Shown here: piece by piece, positions 27,587 to 37,931 of the stretch
Layout: each line of letters starts with the position of its first letter
How positions within the stretch are numbered: the first letter of the stretch is position 1
Source: Caldifarciminota bacterium
Lineage (GTDB): Bacteria > Hydrothermota > Tepidihabitantia > SM23-42
Assembly (NCBI GenBank): GCA_027026255.1
Contig: JALVOT010000018.1
Coordinates: 1 to 64,000 of the forward strand
DNA length: 64,000 bases
Reading direction: 5' to 3'
Position numbers and translations under genes: made by a program
The notes under the pieces: model-generated
The model's database searches: none
Told to the model about the DNA's origin: nothing
Seen by the model: the letters and a program-made list of their open reading frames with translations, nothing else

Positions 27587-28255
27587 TCAAAATTTGATGG
27601 TAAATAACTTCATATCGATTTTTTGTGGATAATAGTTATCAGACAATTTATTCCAGCCAATGTATTTATTTATATTATTATTATAATTATAATTTTTCAT
27701 ATTATCAACAGCCCTATTATTTCTATTATAAGCCACAACAGCTCCAACCGAAACCGGGATAAAGAAAAAAATCAATGATTCCTTGCCAATATATGCCATA
27801 AGTAATTGTGCCCCCCAGCCAATTGCTTCACCGATTAACGCTCCTCTGACTACCGATCCAAAAGATTTACCTGGCTCACTTAGTAATTTACCTGTAGTTA
27901 TGCATCCTACTGTTGAGCCTATTGGTGCACCTATAGCATATAAAATCAAAAATGTTATTGATGACTCTATTGTCGTCCCCACATCTTCTCCGGAAACAGA
28001 AGATTTAACAATTAAATACGGTAACCCAAGACCCAAACCAGCCTGTCCGACACTCGCACCTAAAAATTCTGCTGCGATTCTGCCCGTCTTATCACCTCCG
28101 GAACTTTTACTTCCTGAGGTATCAATATAGCAACAATTTGCTGAGGATAAATGCGGAAGACAGGTTTTATCATAGCCTGATGATAAAACAGTTAAACTGA
28201 TTAAAGACAAAAATAATCTGGATACTATATACCCGATGGGCTCAGTTTTTTTCAT
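27587..28255 (-). CDS. Membrane protein of unknown function, glycine-rich helices
   Basis: 222 residues. An N-terminal hydrophobic segment (YIVSRLFLSLISLTVLSSG) is followed by three or four Gly/Ala-rich helices (RIAAEFLGASVGQAGLGLGL, FLILYAIGAPIGSTVGCI, ALIGEAIGWGAQLLMAYIG) resembling glycine-zipper segments, then an Asn/Tyr-rich tail. It starts 2 nt after the folE stop, so is cotranscribed. No family recognised. Confidence 0.65.
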   Translation of the reverse strand: MKKTEPIGYIVSRLFLSLISLTVLSSGYDKTCLPHLSSANCCYIDTSGSKSSGGDKTGRIAAEFLGASVGQAGLGLGLPYLIVKSSVSGEDVGTTIESSITFLILYAIGAPIGSTVGCITTGKLLSEPGKSFGSVVRGALIGEAIGWGAQLLMAYIGKESLIFFFIPVSVGAVVAYNRNNRAVDNMKNYNYNNNINKYIGWNKLSDNYYPQKIDMKLFTIKF

Positions 28256-28257
28256 TA

Positions 28258-28815
28258 TTACTGTCCATTGATCAATGAAAATGCCTCGGCCCGGGTTGGT
28301 GCTGACCTCATCACCCCGCGAATTGCTGAGGTTACGGTTCGGGTACCGGGTTTTTTCACTCCGATCATTGACAAACAGAGATGTTCCGCCTCAATCACCA
28401 CCAAAACACCCATCGGCTTCAGATATTTCATCAAAAAATCGGCGATTTCATGGGTAAGCCGTTCCTGAAGTAAAGGCCTCTTTGCCATCACATCAATCAC
28501 CCTAACCAGGGTAGAGAATCCCGTAATCTTATCCTCCTTGGGTATATAGACAATATGGGCACGGCCAAAAAATGGCAGGAGATGATGTTCACAGATTGAG
28601 TAGAACGGAATATCTTTGATAATAATCATCTCATCATCATTCTTTGCCTTGTAGGTCTTCAACTCTTTTCTTGGGTCCTTATTTATTCCTGAGAATATCT
28701 CTGCATACATCTCGGCAACCCGATGCGGGGTGCCTTTTAACCCCTCGCGATTCGGATTTTCACCGATCGCCTTTAACAGGGTTCTTACCGCCTTTTCTAT
28801 TACCTTTTTTTGCAT
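28258..28815 (-). CDS. folE: GTP cyclohydrolase I
   Basis: A 185-residue enzyme forming dihydroneopterin triphosphate from GTP, first step of tetrahydrofolate synthesis. Motifs: [15 protein letters not shown], zinc-site [57 protein letters not shown] with the second zinc Cys. Overlaps the end of ftsH by 56 nt. folD lies elsewhere in the window. Confidence 0.96.
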   Translation of the reverse strand: MQKKVIEKAVRTLLKAIGENPNREGLKGTPHRVAEMYAEIFSGINKDPRKELKTYKAKNDDEMIIIKDIPFYSICEHHLLPFFGRAHIVYIPKEDKITGFSTLVRVIDVMAKRPLLQERLTHEIADFLMKYLKPMGVLVVIEAEHLCLSMIGVKKPGTRTVTSAIRGVMRSAPTRAEAFSLINGQ

Positions 28816-30649
28816 TCTTTTTCTTACCTTTCAAAATTTCATCAATCTCTGCCCCGGAAAGTATCTCTTTTTCTAAAAGAATCTGGGCCAACAACTTCAA
28901 TTTTTTAAGATTCTTCTTGATAATAGATTCAGCAAGCTGTTCAGCCTCTTCAACAATCCGTCTTACCTCTTCATCAATTTCCCGCGCCGTGATCTCTGAA
29001 TAATCACGATGCATACCGATCTCCCGACCTAAAAATATCTCCTCCTGTTTTTCTCCATAGGTAAGTGGTCCAAGCTGCTCACTCATCCCCCATTCACAAA
29101 CCATCTTTCTTGCGAGTTTTGTTGCCTTTTCAATATCATTGCCTGCACCGGTTGAAAGTTCTCCCAGCACAATCTTCTCTGCCGCCCGGCCACCAAGCAT
29201 AAATGCCAATTGATTTAAGCAATAAGATTTTGAATATGTCCTTCTTTCATCAATGGGCAGTGCCTGGGTTACACCCAGGGCCATACCCCGAGGGATAATC
29301 GTTACCTTATGGATCTGGTCCATTCCGGGTAAAGATTTTGCAACCATAACATGACCGCACTCATGATATGCAGTAAGCTTTTTCTCATCCTCAGAAATAA
29401 GCAAACTCTTCCTTTCCACCCCCATAAGAATCTTATCCTTGGCATCCTCAAATTCCGACATTGTAATCTTATCTTTGTTGCGTCGGGCCGCAAGTAATGC
29501 TGCCTCATTAACCATATTTGCCAGGTCTGCTCCGGAAAAACCCGGTGTACCCCGGGCTAAAACCTCAAGGTCGACATCTTTACCCAGGGGTTTTTTTCTT
29601 GTGTGAACCTTCAAAATACCGAGTCTCCCCCTGATATCAGGACGGTCAAGTACCACAACCCGGTCAAACCTTCCCGGCCTTAAAAGAGCAGGGTCAAGAA
29701 TATCCGGACGATTCGTTGCCGCCATAAGAATAATCCCCTCATTTACCTCAAAACCATCCATTTCCACCAATAATTGATTCAGGGTCTGTTCCCTTTCATC
29801 ATGGCCGCCACCAAGCCCCGCCCCCCTTAACCTTCCTACCGCATCAATCTCATCAATAAATATAATACAGGGTGAATTCTTTTTTGCCTGGTCAAAGAGG
29901 TCGCGCACCCGTGATGCCCCAACTCCAACAAACATCTCAACAAAATCTGAACCGCTGATGGATATGAACGGCACCCCTGCCTCACCAGCCACTGCCCTTG
30001 CCATCAGGGTCTTACCCGTGCCCGGAGGTCCAAGCAGAAGCACGCCCTTGGGTATCCTGCCCCCAAGGCGGGTAAATTTTCTTGGTGCCTTTAAGAATTC
30101 AATGACCTCAGTCAGTTCCTGCTTTGCCTCATCAACGCCTGCTACATCATTAAATGTAATATTCAATTTATTCTCTAAGATAATCTTTGCCCGACTCCGG
30201 CCGAATCCCAGGGCACGATTCTGACCCGACTGCATCTGTTTGATGAAAAATATCCAGACTCCAATCAATAAAAGCCAGGGAAGAACCGATAATAAAATCT
30301 CACCCCAGCCCGATTTCTGTTTGGCAACAACCCGGACACCGTATTTTACAAGTTCATTTGCCAGGGCCGGGTCATCAAATGGAACGAGGGTTGTAAATTT
30401 TGAGAAATTTCCCTTATCCTCATATGAAATTGGACTCTTGAATTCACCCTTGATTGACCGCTCAGTAAGAGTAACTTCTTCAACATTACTCTTTCTCATC
30501 TCCTTTAAAAATCTTGAATAGGAAATCTCTACCGTCCGGTCCTTGCGATTGATTACCTGAATCACCAAAAACCAGGTAAGGATAAAGAGAATTGACCAGA
30601 TGATTACGGTACGCAGCGCCTGATTTCTTCCTGAAGGTTTATTTATCAT
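28760..30649 (-). CDS. ftsH: ATP-dependent zinc metalloprotease FtsH
   Basis: A 629-residue membrane-anchored AAA protease. Two membrane segments (about 12-34 and 118-137) flank a small periplasmic domain. Walker A is GPPGTGKT (about 207-214), Walker [14 protein letters not shown], then the SRH region and the zinc motif HECGH. The C-terminus is Lys-rich. Lies between hpt and folE; hpt-ftsH-folE neighbours with tilS upstream is a widespread arrangement. Confidence 0.97.
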   Translation of the reverse strand: MINKPSGRNQALRTVIIWSILFILTWFLVIQVINRKDRTVEISYSRFLKEMRKSNVEEVTLTERSIKGEFKSPISYEDKGNFSKFTTLVPFDDPALANELVKYGVRVVAKQKSGWGEILLSVLPWLLLIGVWIFFIKQMQSGQNRALGFGRSRAKIILENKLNITFNDVAGVDEAKQELTEVIEFLKAPRKFTRLGGRIPKGVLLLGPPGTGKTLMARAVAGEAGVPFISISGSDFVEMFVGVGASRVRDLFDQAKKNSPCIIFIDEIDAVGRLRGAGLGGGHDEREQTLNQLLVEMDGFEVNEGIILMAATNRPDILDPALLRPGRFDRVVVLDRPDIRGRLGILKVHTRKKPLGKDVDLEVLARGTPGFSGADLANMVNEAALLAARRNKDKITMSEFEDAKDKILMGVERKSLLISEDEKKLTAYHECGHVMVAKSLPGMDQIHKVTIIPRGMALGVTQALPIDERRTYSKSYCLNQLAFMLGGRAAEKIVLGELSTGAGNDIEKATKLARKMVCEWGMSEQLGPLTYGEKQEEIFLGREIGMHRDYSEITAREIDEEVRRIVEEAEQLAESIIKKNLKKLKLLAQILLEKEILSGAEIDEILKGKKKNAKKGNRKGGKNPVKGDR

Positions 30650-31148
30650 TCAGCACCCCGATAAAATTTAAATTTCTATATTGATTATTATAATCAAGCC
30701 CATAACCGACAACAAATCGGTCAGGAATTTCAAAACCGACATATTTGAGTTCAACCTTATTAAATCTCTTTGTCCTTTTTTTGAGCAAAGTACAGACTGT
30801 AATACTCTTCGGCTGCCGGGTCTTCAGATTTTCGATAATATAATCAAGGGTGCGTCCGGAATCAACAATATCCTCAACCAGAATCACATCCCGGGTCTGG
30901 ATATTTAGAGAAAGGTCCTGAGTAATCCTTACAACACCGCTTGATTCTGTTCCATTATAGCTGTGGATTGAGAGAAAATCCACTTCCACCGGGATATCAA
31001 TCGCTTTTAAAAGATCAGCAAGGAAGATAAATGCACCCTTTAATACACCAACCATAATCGGTCTGCGACCCTGATAATCTATATTTATCATCCCCCCGAT
31101 CTCCTCAACCCTTTTTGTTATCTCTTCTGGTTTAATTAATATCTTCAA
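30639..31148 (-). CDS. hpt: Hypoxanthine phosphoribosyltransferase
   Basis: Purine salvage enzyme with the PRPP loop [31 protein letters not shown], and a C-terminal [19 protein letters not shown]. The ORF-track start at 31202 overlaps tilS by 71 nt and its first residues are not family-like. I prefer the TTG at 31148, giving (M)KILIKPEEI and 169 residues, with a 17-nt overlap. The usual tilS-hpt-ftsH order is kept. Confidence 0.93.
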   Translation of the reverse strand: MKILIKPEEITKRVEEIGGMINIDYQGRRPIMVGVLKGAFIFLADLLKAIDIPVEVDFLSIHSYNGTESSGVVRITQDLSLNIQTRDVILVEDIVDSGRTLDYIIENLKTRQPKSITVCTLLKKRTKRFNKVELKYVGFEIPDRFVVGYGLDYNNQYRNLNFIGVLNDK

Positions 31149-32502
31149 TCCGCACCACCAGAAATCGGCGTGTCCTTTGATTAATAAATCCCCGGTCTGC
31201 ACGCCGATAATTTAAAACCCAGAGGATTCCCTTTTTATCGCAGAGCATCATAATCCCATCCCTTTTATGAATAGGAATCTTAAATTCATTATAAAGTTTT
31301 TTAAGTTTTTTCTTTCCTGCCTTTGTCTCAATATAATCTCCTTTTCTGCGATTGCGCAAATAAAGGGGTGGAAAAATTTTATCATAGTCAAAGACCTCAC
31401 AATTCGACTGCCGTGTTTCAAGGTCAAAATGAGAAACAAGTTCCGTTGTCAATCGGAAATGCTGAATAACCCGGTTCTCACCATCCGGAGCAATCTTAAC
31501 CCTGCGTATTTTCGATTCCTGTTTCCTGCCCAGCACAATCTTATCATATTCTCTGCGGGCAAAGACACCTTTAACAAGTTCAATTGTCTTACCACTCCGC
31601 TTATTAATTAGACCAATCACGCCATATAAATGTTTACTTTCAAATCCTTCAAAATCTCCAACCAGTTCTCCAATCGCTTTCATTATCACGCGCATGACAA
31701 TTGCTAAATTATAACGCATAATACCCTTTATGTCAAGAATTATCAGTTCATCCTCTTTAACCCGGTTCTTCTTATATACCCTTTCTGCCTTCTTTTCAAG
31801 ATATTCATTATCAGCCCGAATAATCTCGGCAGTCCTTCTGATATTTTTATGCAATTCTGGATTGAGCTTAATAAGTTCTGGAATTACTTTATGCCTCAGA
31901 ATATTACGCCGATATCGCAAATCAAAATTAGATTTATCAAGCGCGTAGTGCAGATGTCTTAACTTAAGATAATCGAGTATGGCCTTTTTCTTAATATTAA
32001 TCAGGGGTCTTATAAATTGACCGCGCCGGATGGGAAGTGCACTCAATCCCCGGGTTCCACTACCCCGAATCAGATTTATAAAGAATGTCTCGACAAGGTC
32101 ATCAAGGTTGTGTCCAAGAAAAATCACCTGGGCTCCAATCTTCTTTTGATATTGGACTAAACTATGATACCGTGCCCTGCGTGCCTCGGCTTCAATCCCG
32201 AGCCGTGATTTTTTGACCTTAATATCTATTATCTTATAATTAAGATTGTATCGCCGGGCATAAAATCCTGTCAATTCCTCTTCATACCGGGTCGCCTTTT
32301 CTGGTCTTAGATGGTGATTCACATAGACAAGGAAGAATTCAATTTTTTTACTGTAAAGCGTATGCAGTGTATCAAGCAGGCAGACCGAATCCGGGCCTGC
32401 AGAAAATGCAATAATCGCCTTCTTTATTCCCTTTAATAACCGTGCCCCCTCAATCGTCTCTTTTATCTGACCAAGGATATTCTCTGAACAAACCTTCTTC
32501 AT
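31132..32502 (-). CDS. tilS: tRNA(Ile)-lysidine synthase
   Basis: A 456-residue PP-loop ATPase that modifies C34 of tRNA-Ile2. The P-loop reads AFSAGPDSVCLL; the usual second Gly of SGGxDS is Ala-Gly here. Other landmarks: VYVNHHLRPE, GHNLDDLVETFFINLIRGSG and NIRRTAEIIR, plus a C-terminal domain with LYNEFKIPIHKRDGIMML. It has its own promoter and a near-leaderless start. Confidence 0.94.
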   Translation of the reverse strand: MKKVCSENILGQIKETIEGARLLKGIKKAIIAFSAGPDSVCLLDTLHTLYSKKIEFFLVYVNHHLRPEKATRYEEELTGFYARRYNLNYKIIDIKVKKSRLGIEAEARRARYHSLVQYQKKIGAQVIFLGHNLDDLVETFFINLIRGSGTRGLSALPIRRGQFIRPLINIKKKAILDYLKLRHLHYALDKSNFDLRYRRNILRHKVIPELIKLNPELHKNIRRTAEIIRADNEYLEKKAERVYKKNRVKEDELIILDIKGIMRYNLAIVMRVIMKAIGELVGDFEGFESKHLYGVIGLINKRSGKTIELVKGVFARREYDKIVLGRKQESKIRRVKIAPDGENRVIQHFRLTTELVSHFDLETRQSNCEVFDYDKIFPPLYLRNRRKGDYIETKAGKKKLKKLYNEFKIPIHKRDGIMMLCDKKGILWVLNYRRADRGFINQRTRRFLVVRIEDIN

Positions 32503-32513
32503 AACTTATATCT

Positions 32514-32541
32514 ATTATATCCTGAATTGCCCTTATGACAA
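32514..32541 (-). promoter_or_regulatory. tilS-hpt-ftsH promoter
   Basis: Minus strand TTGTCA (32536-32541), 16-nt spacer, TATAAT (32514-32519), 11 nt before the tilS ATG at 32502. Confidence 0.6.
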
Positions 32542-32550
32542 GATATTTAC

Positions 32551-32569
32551 TTCCACTTACGAAGTGGAA
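32551..32569. terminator. Hairpin between purL and tilS, possible terminator
   Basis: TTCCACTT and AAGTGGAA form an 8-bp perfect stem with a 3-nt loop, just upstream of the tilS promoter. No strong U-run follows on either strand, so termination is uncertain. Confidence 0.4.
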
Positions 32570-32653
32570 ATATGGTACTGAATTGCACCTCTGAACCGTT
32601 GAACAATGATAAAACGGCGTTGAAATTACAAAAAATTTTTGCTAATATCAGGG

Positions 32654-35461
32654 CTAAACAACCTTTTTCAACCACTTTTGTTTGATTAATAAAAGTGGAA
32701 GGTCAACAAGTTTGCGTTTTTTATAATAAACCCTTAGATACCCATCCCTTATGGTCTTTCCAATCTTTGTGCAGGGCAGGCCCTCAAACAGCGACTCAAG
32801 ACTTTCTGCATTATCATCAGAAACTTCAAGCAGAAATCGGGTGTTTGATTCCGAAAAGAGAATATAATCAAAACGAAGATTTTTACCTTGATAATTAATA
32901 CTACTCAAGTCAATTTCTGCTCCTATACCACCGCTAATCGCCATCTCACTCAATCCCAGGCCCAATCCTCCTTCTGACAGATCATGGCAGGAAAGAATCA
33001 ACCCCTGTTTCACTGCCCGATGCAATCTCCTCATAATCTCCGGAGCCTTTTTAAGATCCACTGTGGGAACCACACCTCCATCAATACCCAGCAATCGATA
33101 ATATTCTGAACCACCCATCTCCCCGGCAGTGTCACCGATTAAATAGATATTACTGTTTTCCGCCTTGAAATCAAGTGTAATACAATCCCTGACATCATCA
33201 ATGATACCAACCGCAGAAATAAGAAGCGTGGCAGGAATCATATAGACATTCCCTTTGTTGTCGGTCCACTCATTATATAAACTATCCTTTCCAGAAATAA
33301 ATGGAACCCGGAATGCTGTGGCTGCATCATAACAGGCCTTTGTAGAAAGCACAATATCACCGAGAACCTCTTCCCTTTCCGGCGATGAAAAACAAAAATT
33401 GTCCAAGATGGCGGCTTTTTCAATATCCCCACCTACTGCTACAAGATTCCTCAATGCCTCATCAATTACTGAGAGTGCCATATTATACGGGTCAAGCCGA
33501 CCATAAGCCGGGTTTATTCCACAGGAAACTGCTACGCCCTGGTCCTTATCCAATCTCGGCCTGATTACCACGGCATCCTGGGGACCGATAAATCCCTCAC
33601 CAACCAATGGTTTTACTACGCTCGTTCCCTGAACCTCATGGTCATACTGCCTTATTACCCATTCCCGTGAAGAGCAATTGGGTTGAGAAACTATATTTAA
33701 CAATAGAGAATTAAATTCTATGGGCTTAGGAATATCAATATCTTTTACTTCAATTTTTCTCGGTCTTGCCTTTCTCCAGGGCTTCGGCAATCCATTATGG
33801 AGGAAGTCCATATCCAGATCACATACCTCCTCTCCGTTATAATAGAGCCTCAGCCTTTTATCATCGGTAAACTCACCGATCCTGGTCGCCTCAACACCCT
33901 CTCTTTTAAAGATTTCAATCACCTCTTTGAGATTTTCTCCAGGAACCGCAAGAATCATCCTTTCCTGGGATTCAGAAATCCAGATTTCGCGTGGACTCAG
34001 ACCCTGATATTTTAAAGGCACCTTATCAAGTTCCACCCTTACTCCGCATTCCTTACCCATCTCACCAACCGCACTGGAAAGTCCTCCACCTCCGCAATCG
34101 GTTACTGAATCGAGCAGACCTTTTTCAGTTACAACAAGCAGACAATCCATAAGCCTCTTCTCCACAATAGGATTTCCAATCTGAACACAGGACTTTTCTG
34201 CACCTTCAGAAAGTTCGGCTGAGGCGAATGTGACTCCATGGATTCCATCCCTTCCGGTTCTTCCTCCAACCAGTAAAACCGCATCCTTTGGTCTTACCCG
34301 CTTTTCAATTCGGTCCCTGCGGATAAGTCCGAGACAACCGCAAAACACCAGAGGATTATACAAAAATGATGAATCAAAATAGACCGCACCACTACTGGTA
34401 GGTATACCCATCCGATTACCATAATCCCTCACCCCCTGTATTACTCCTTTCACTATGGTCTTGGGATGAAGAATACCTTCGGGCAATTTTCGATAATCGA
34501 AATCAACCGGACCAAAACAGAAGACATCCGTATTCATTATCGGCCTGGCACCCAGTCCGGTTCCTAAGATATCCCGAATCACACCGCCAATACCGGTTGC
34601 TGCTCCCCCGTAGGGTTCTAATGCAGAAGGATGATTATGGGTTTCCACCTTAAAACAGATACCGTATTCATCATCAAATGCAATTATCCCGGAGTTGTCA
34701 TGAAATACAGAAAGACATAATGGATGGTTGATTTCTGCAGTCGCCTTCATTATCGTCTGTTTCAGAAGATTATCAATCTGCTCGCCATTAAATTGAATCC
34801 TGCCCAGAAATGTCTTATGCCGGCAATGTTCACTCCAGGTCTGGGCAATCGTTTCCAGTTCAACATCCGAAGGCTTTCTGCCCTTTTTCTGAAAATATTC
34901 TTTAATCACCTCCATCTCAAGCCGTGATAAAGAGAGTCCCATATCCTGGCTGATTTTCATAAGGTCTTCATTCAAATCAATATGCCTGATCCCCGATGTA
35001 TAAGCTGCGGGTTGATGGACCAAATGCTCAGGAGACCTGATATACTGAACCAATGGATTATAGAGAAACAACCCGGCTGCCCGGTTCAATTCACTTATAT
35101 TGAATTCTCCCTGAAATCTATAGTATGTTCCGGTCTTCACATACGAAACCTCAATCCCTAAATCACCAAGCGCCTTTTTTACACTGTCCTCTTTTGGATC
35201 GGTCACTCCGGGATTATACAAAACCTCAAAGGCATCTTTGGTCTTTTCTCCATCCCCAATCCGATAATCCTCAATCACCGGGTCGTGAAGGAGTTCACTT
35301 GCAATAAACTCCACCTGATGCTTTGAGAGCTCACCGCCCAGATAATAGACATCGCGCACCTCAACCCTTTCTATCCCTTCAATGCCAAAGGTCTTAAAAT
35401 CCTCGACAATGAATCTGCCGCGCGGGTCATCTTTTTTGATGATTTCAATCCGATATTCCAT
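32654..35461 (-). CDS. purL: Phosphoribosylformylglycinamidine synthase, PurS-PurS-PurL fusion
   Basis: A 935-residue purine biosynthesis enzyme. Residues 1-170 look like two PurS-like modules (YRIEIIKKDDPRG...LLHDPVIEDYRIG; AFEVLYNPGVTDPKEDSVKKAL...FLYNPLVQYIR). The PurL part follows: WSEHCRHKTF, KVETHNHPSALEPYGGAATGIGGVIRD, DCGGGGLSSAVGEMG, and the second half with SGKDSLYNE and SCHDLSEGGLGLGLSEM. There is no C-terminal glutaminase, so a separate PurQ must exist. No other pur gene is near. A stop codon directly before the ATG fixes the start region. Confidence 0.95.
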   Translation of the reverse strand: MEYRIEIIKKDDPRGRFIVEDFKTFGIEGIERVEVRDVYYLGGELSKHQVEFIASELLHDPVIEDYRIGDGEKTKDAFEVLYNPGVTDPKEDSVKKALGDLGIEVSYVKTGTYYRFQGEFNISELNRAAGLFLYNPLVQYIRSPEHLVHQPAAYTSGIRHIDLNEDLMKISQDMGLSLSRLEMEVIKEYFQKKGRKPSDVELETIAQTWSEHCRHKTFLGRIQFNGEQIDNLLKQTIMKATAEINHPLCLSVFHDNSGIIAFDDEYGICFKVETHNHPSALEPYGGAATGIGGVIRDILGTGLGARPIMNTDVFCFGPVDFDYRKLPEGILHPKTIVKGVIQGVRDYGNRMGIPTSSGAVYFDSSFLYNPLVFCGCLGLIRRDRIEKRVRPKDAVLLVGGRTGRDGIHGVTFASAELSEGAEKSCVQIGNPIVEKRLMDCLLVVTEKGLLDSVTDCGGGGLSSAVGEMGKECGVRVELDKVPLKYQGLSPREIWISESQERMILAVPGENLKEVIEIFKREGVEATRIGEFTDDKRLRLYYNGEEVCDLDMDFLHNGLPKPWRKARPRKIEVKDIDIPKPIEFNSLLLNIVSQPNCSSREWVIRQYDHEVQGTSVVKPLVGEGFIGPQDAVVIRPRLDKDQGVAVSCGINPAYGRLDPYNMALSVIDEALRNLVAVGGDIEKAAILDNFCFSSPEREEVLGDIVLSTKACYDAATAFRVPFISGKDSLYNEWTDNKGNVYMIPATLLISAVGIIDDVRDCITLDFKAENSNIYLIGDTAGEMGGSEYYRLLGIDGGVVPTVDLKKAPEIMRRLHRAVKQGLILSCHDLSEGGLGLGLSEMAISGGIGAEIDLSSINYQGKNLRFDYILFSESNTRFLLEVSDDNAESLESLFEGLPCTKIGKTIRDGYLRVYYKKRKLVDLPLLLIKQKWLKKVV

Positions 35462-35475
35462 TTATGGGTTTATTT

Positions 35476-35610
35476 TCAAGCCTTTCGGCTTAACCTCCTA
35501 ATATTTAGTCTGATTATTATCAATATAATAAGTAAACCGATGAGTAGAATAATCAATCCATAATTATAATCGGTTGGTTTATTTCTGATTCGGCTGGTTT
35601 TTAGCGGCAC
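35476..35610 (-). other. Out-of-frame membrane-helix reading frame overlapping the ctpA 3' end
   Basis: In the frame shifted from ctpA an open stretch of 44 codons from GTG (35610), or 26 from TTG (35556), encodes YGLIILLIGLLIILIIIRLN followed by RRLSRKA and stop. It has the helix-plus-basic-tail form of a membrane anchor. No good ribosome site precedes either start. It could be a small membrane protein, a frameshift extension of the protease, or chance in AT-rich DNA. Confidence 0.3.
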
Positions 35611-37282
35611 GAAAAAGGTCGCGCTGCGACTTCACCTCCTTTAACAGTTCAACCGCCTTTTTTACCAGGGGATCATCACTAACCTTTACACGATAACCTT
35701 CATGCATCCCCCAGAGATTGGTAAAGATATCCTGGCGCAGGCGCTGTTTTAATCCCTTTTTTGCTTCTTGAAAATCATCCTCATCAAATTCAACCTTCTT
35801 TTGCACAAGATATTCCTCAAACTCTTTGAGCATCCTGTCATCGACGGTAAAATCCTTGTCGATATCTTTATGTTTGGCGGTATATTGAACAACAAAATCA
35901 AAATCGAGCCCCTTGATAAAGACCTCGGTCTCAAGTCGGGTCAACTTTGGAGGTTTAATAATAATATCCGGGGTAATCCCACCTTCACCATAGACCTTTC
36001 TCTTTAAAGGTCCTAATGTAGTAAACTCTTTTTTCTTTTTCTCTTTTTCTTTTCCGGCACGGGATTCCTCAATATCCTTTTTTATCCGGGAAACTTCATT
36101 ATCAAGTTTCAGATACGCCTTTTTCACTGCCTCATTATCCGCCCGCTTTTTGTAACGGGTAATAATATCCTCTATCTCCTCAATCAAATCATTCTGGGCA
36201 TTAAGTATCCTTTCCCGCTCACTCTTCAACAATTCTGAAGATTTATCAATACTCCGGCCTGAAGGTGTATACCAGCGCGCGGTTGTCAATTTCAGGGCAG
36301 TGCTGTCTTCAAACGGACCGATAACATTCTGAACCGAGCCCTTACCAAATGTAGTCGTGCCTATAATCAAACTCCGGTCCCAGTCCTGAAGTGCCCCGGC
36401 GACAATCTCAGATGCTGATGCCGAACCGCCATCCACAAGTGTAATCATTGGAAATTTTCCATAAGAATAAGCCCGGGATGCACGAAATGTCCGGGCAATA
36501 TCCACCCGTCCCCGGGTTGATACAATCTCCTGGCCATTGGAAAGAAAAAGTTCACTCACCCGCACACCCTCATTAAGCAGTCCTCCGGAATTCAAGCGCA
36601 GGTCAAAGATTATCTTCTTTGCACCAATACTGAAAAGTGAATCCAATGCCTTCCGCACCTCATAATCTGCCGTGCGTGAGAAATTCCTCAGATATACATA
36701 TCCGATATCATCACTAACCATACCAAAATACGGCACCGCATCCAATTTAATCACCGCCCTGGTAATCTCAACATCAAAGGGCTTGGCAATCAATGTCCGC
36801 TCAATCGTCAGAACAACCCTGGTTCCTGGTTTACCCCTGATCTCCTTGACCACAACATCAACCGATTTCCCCTCAGTCGGCACCCCATCCACTTTAATTA
36901 TTGCATCACCGGGTAAGAGTCCAGCCCGGTATGCCGGGGTTCCTGCCAGAGGAGAGATAATAGTAATCTTATCGTTTCTTTTGCCGATTGTTGCACCAAT
37001 GCCGCCAAATTCTCCGCGCGTAGAAATCATTAATGCCTCATACTCTTCTCTGCTCAGATAGTCGGTATGGGGGTCCTTTAAAACCTCAATCATACCATTA
37101 ATTGCCCCCTCAATCAAGCTGTCAGATGGAACTTCAACCACATATTTTGTCTCCAGTTCATTAAGGATTTTATTGAAGTTACGTAACAGAGTATAGGTAT
37201 CTGCATTTGCCCATAGCCTGCTGCCGATAAATATCCCACAGAACAGGGATATCATCACAATTAAGATAAAGATTTTTCTCAT
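35579..37282 (-). CDS. ctpA: C-terminal processing protease (S41 family) with PDZ domain
   Basis: A 567-residue exported protease. Signal anchor FILIVMISLFCGIFIG at the N-terminus, PDZ domain about 85-165 (GGIGATIGKRND...AYRAGLLPGDAIIKVDG), and the S41 catalytic core with Ser in VDGGSASASEIVAGAL and Lys in GTTTFGKGSVQ. A charged insert (KEKEKKKKEF) precedes the substrate-binding end. Probably trims periplasmic or envelope proteins. Overlaps tmk by 4 nt. Confidence 0.94.
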   Translation of the reverse strand: MRKIFILIVMISLFCGIFIGSRLWANADTYTLLRNFNKILNELETKYVVEVPSDSLIEGAINGMIEVLKDPHTDYLSREEYEALMISTRGEFGGIGATIGKRNDKITIISPLAGTPAYRAGLLPGDAIIKVDGVPTEGKSVDVVVKEIRGKPGTRVVLTIERTLIAKPFDVEITRAVIKLDAVPYFGMVSDDIGYVYLRNFSRTADYEVRKALDSLFSIGAKKIIFDLRLNSGGLLNEGVRVSELFLSNGQEIVSTRGRVDIARTFRASRAYSYGKFPMITLVDGGSASASEIVAGALQDWDRSLIIGTTTFGKGSVQNVIGPFEDSTALKLTTARWYTPSGRSIDKSSELLKSERERILNAQNDLIEEIEDIITRYKKRADNEAVKKAYLKLDNEVSRIKKDIEESRAGKEKEKKKKEFTTLGPLKRKVYGEGGITPDIIIKPPKLTRLETEVFIKGLDFDFVVQYTAKHKDIDKDFTVDDRMLKEFEEYLVQKKVEFDEDDFQEAKKGLKQRLRQDIFTNLWGMHEGYRVKVSDDPLVKKAVELLKEVKSQRDLFRAAKNQPNQK

Positions 37283-37920
37283 AATTTATACCCCTTTTTG
37301 CACAAAAATTCGTTCACATAACCGATTACCTCGGTCTTCAATTCTTCAACCGAACGTTCACCGTTAAGCACCTTTATTCGACCTCGTGCCCGGTGGGCAA
37401 GTCTTAAATAAGCGCGCCGAACCTTTTCGTGATAAATCCGGTTAAGCCCTTCTATCCGGTCATTAATCTTACCCCGGCTTCTTCCCTTTAAAACATCAAT
37501 ATCCACTAAAAAAGTGAGATCCGGCTTGAGCCCGGCGCTGGCAAAACGGTTAAATATTGAAATCAATCGTTTGGGCAGATTATGACCATATACCTGATAT
37601 GCCAGGGTTGAATCAGAAAACCGATCAGCCACGACAATCTTTTTATCATTCAAAGCAGGAAGAATCTTTTCATAGACCAGTTGTGCCCGTGCGGCCAGAA
37701 ATAGAAAAAGTTCACATCGGGGATTCATTATTTTATATTCAGGATTGAGAAGGACCTGCCTGATTGACTCCCCAATTTCAGTACTGCCCGGGTCTCTGAC
37801 AAAGAGAAATGGTGCACCTTTATTTTCAAGATAATCTACCAATGCCCGGGCCTGAGTGGTCTTACCCGAACCCTCAACCCCCTCAAAACTTATTAACACG
37901 CCCCTTTTTATACCCGGCAT
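37279..37920 (-). CDS. tmk: Thymidylate kinase
   Basis: A 213-residue kinase converting dTMP to dTDP. P-loop FEGVEGSGKTTQ, DPGST (family DR/DP motif), VADRFSDSTLAYQ and LTFLVDIDV. It lies 11 nt after the inositol-phosphate synthase gene and overlaps ctpA by 4 nt. Confidence 0.95.
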   Translation of the reverse strand: MPGIKRGVLISFEGVEGSGKTTQARALVDYLENKGAPFLFVRDPGSTEIGESIRQVLLNPEYKIMNPRCELFLFLAARAQLVYEKILPALNDKKIVVADRFSDSTLAYQVYGHNLPKRLISIFNRFASAGLKPDLTFLVDIDVLKGRSRGKINDRIEGLNRIYHEKVRRAYLRLAHRARGRIKVLNGERSVEELKTEVIGYVNEFLCKKGYKL

Positions 37921-37931
37921 CAGGGGAAATA

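Noticed and set aside
28268-30521. Plus-strand ORFs opposite folE and ftsH
   Set aside because: Antisense shadows of clearly conserved genes.
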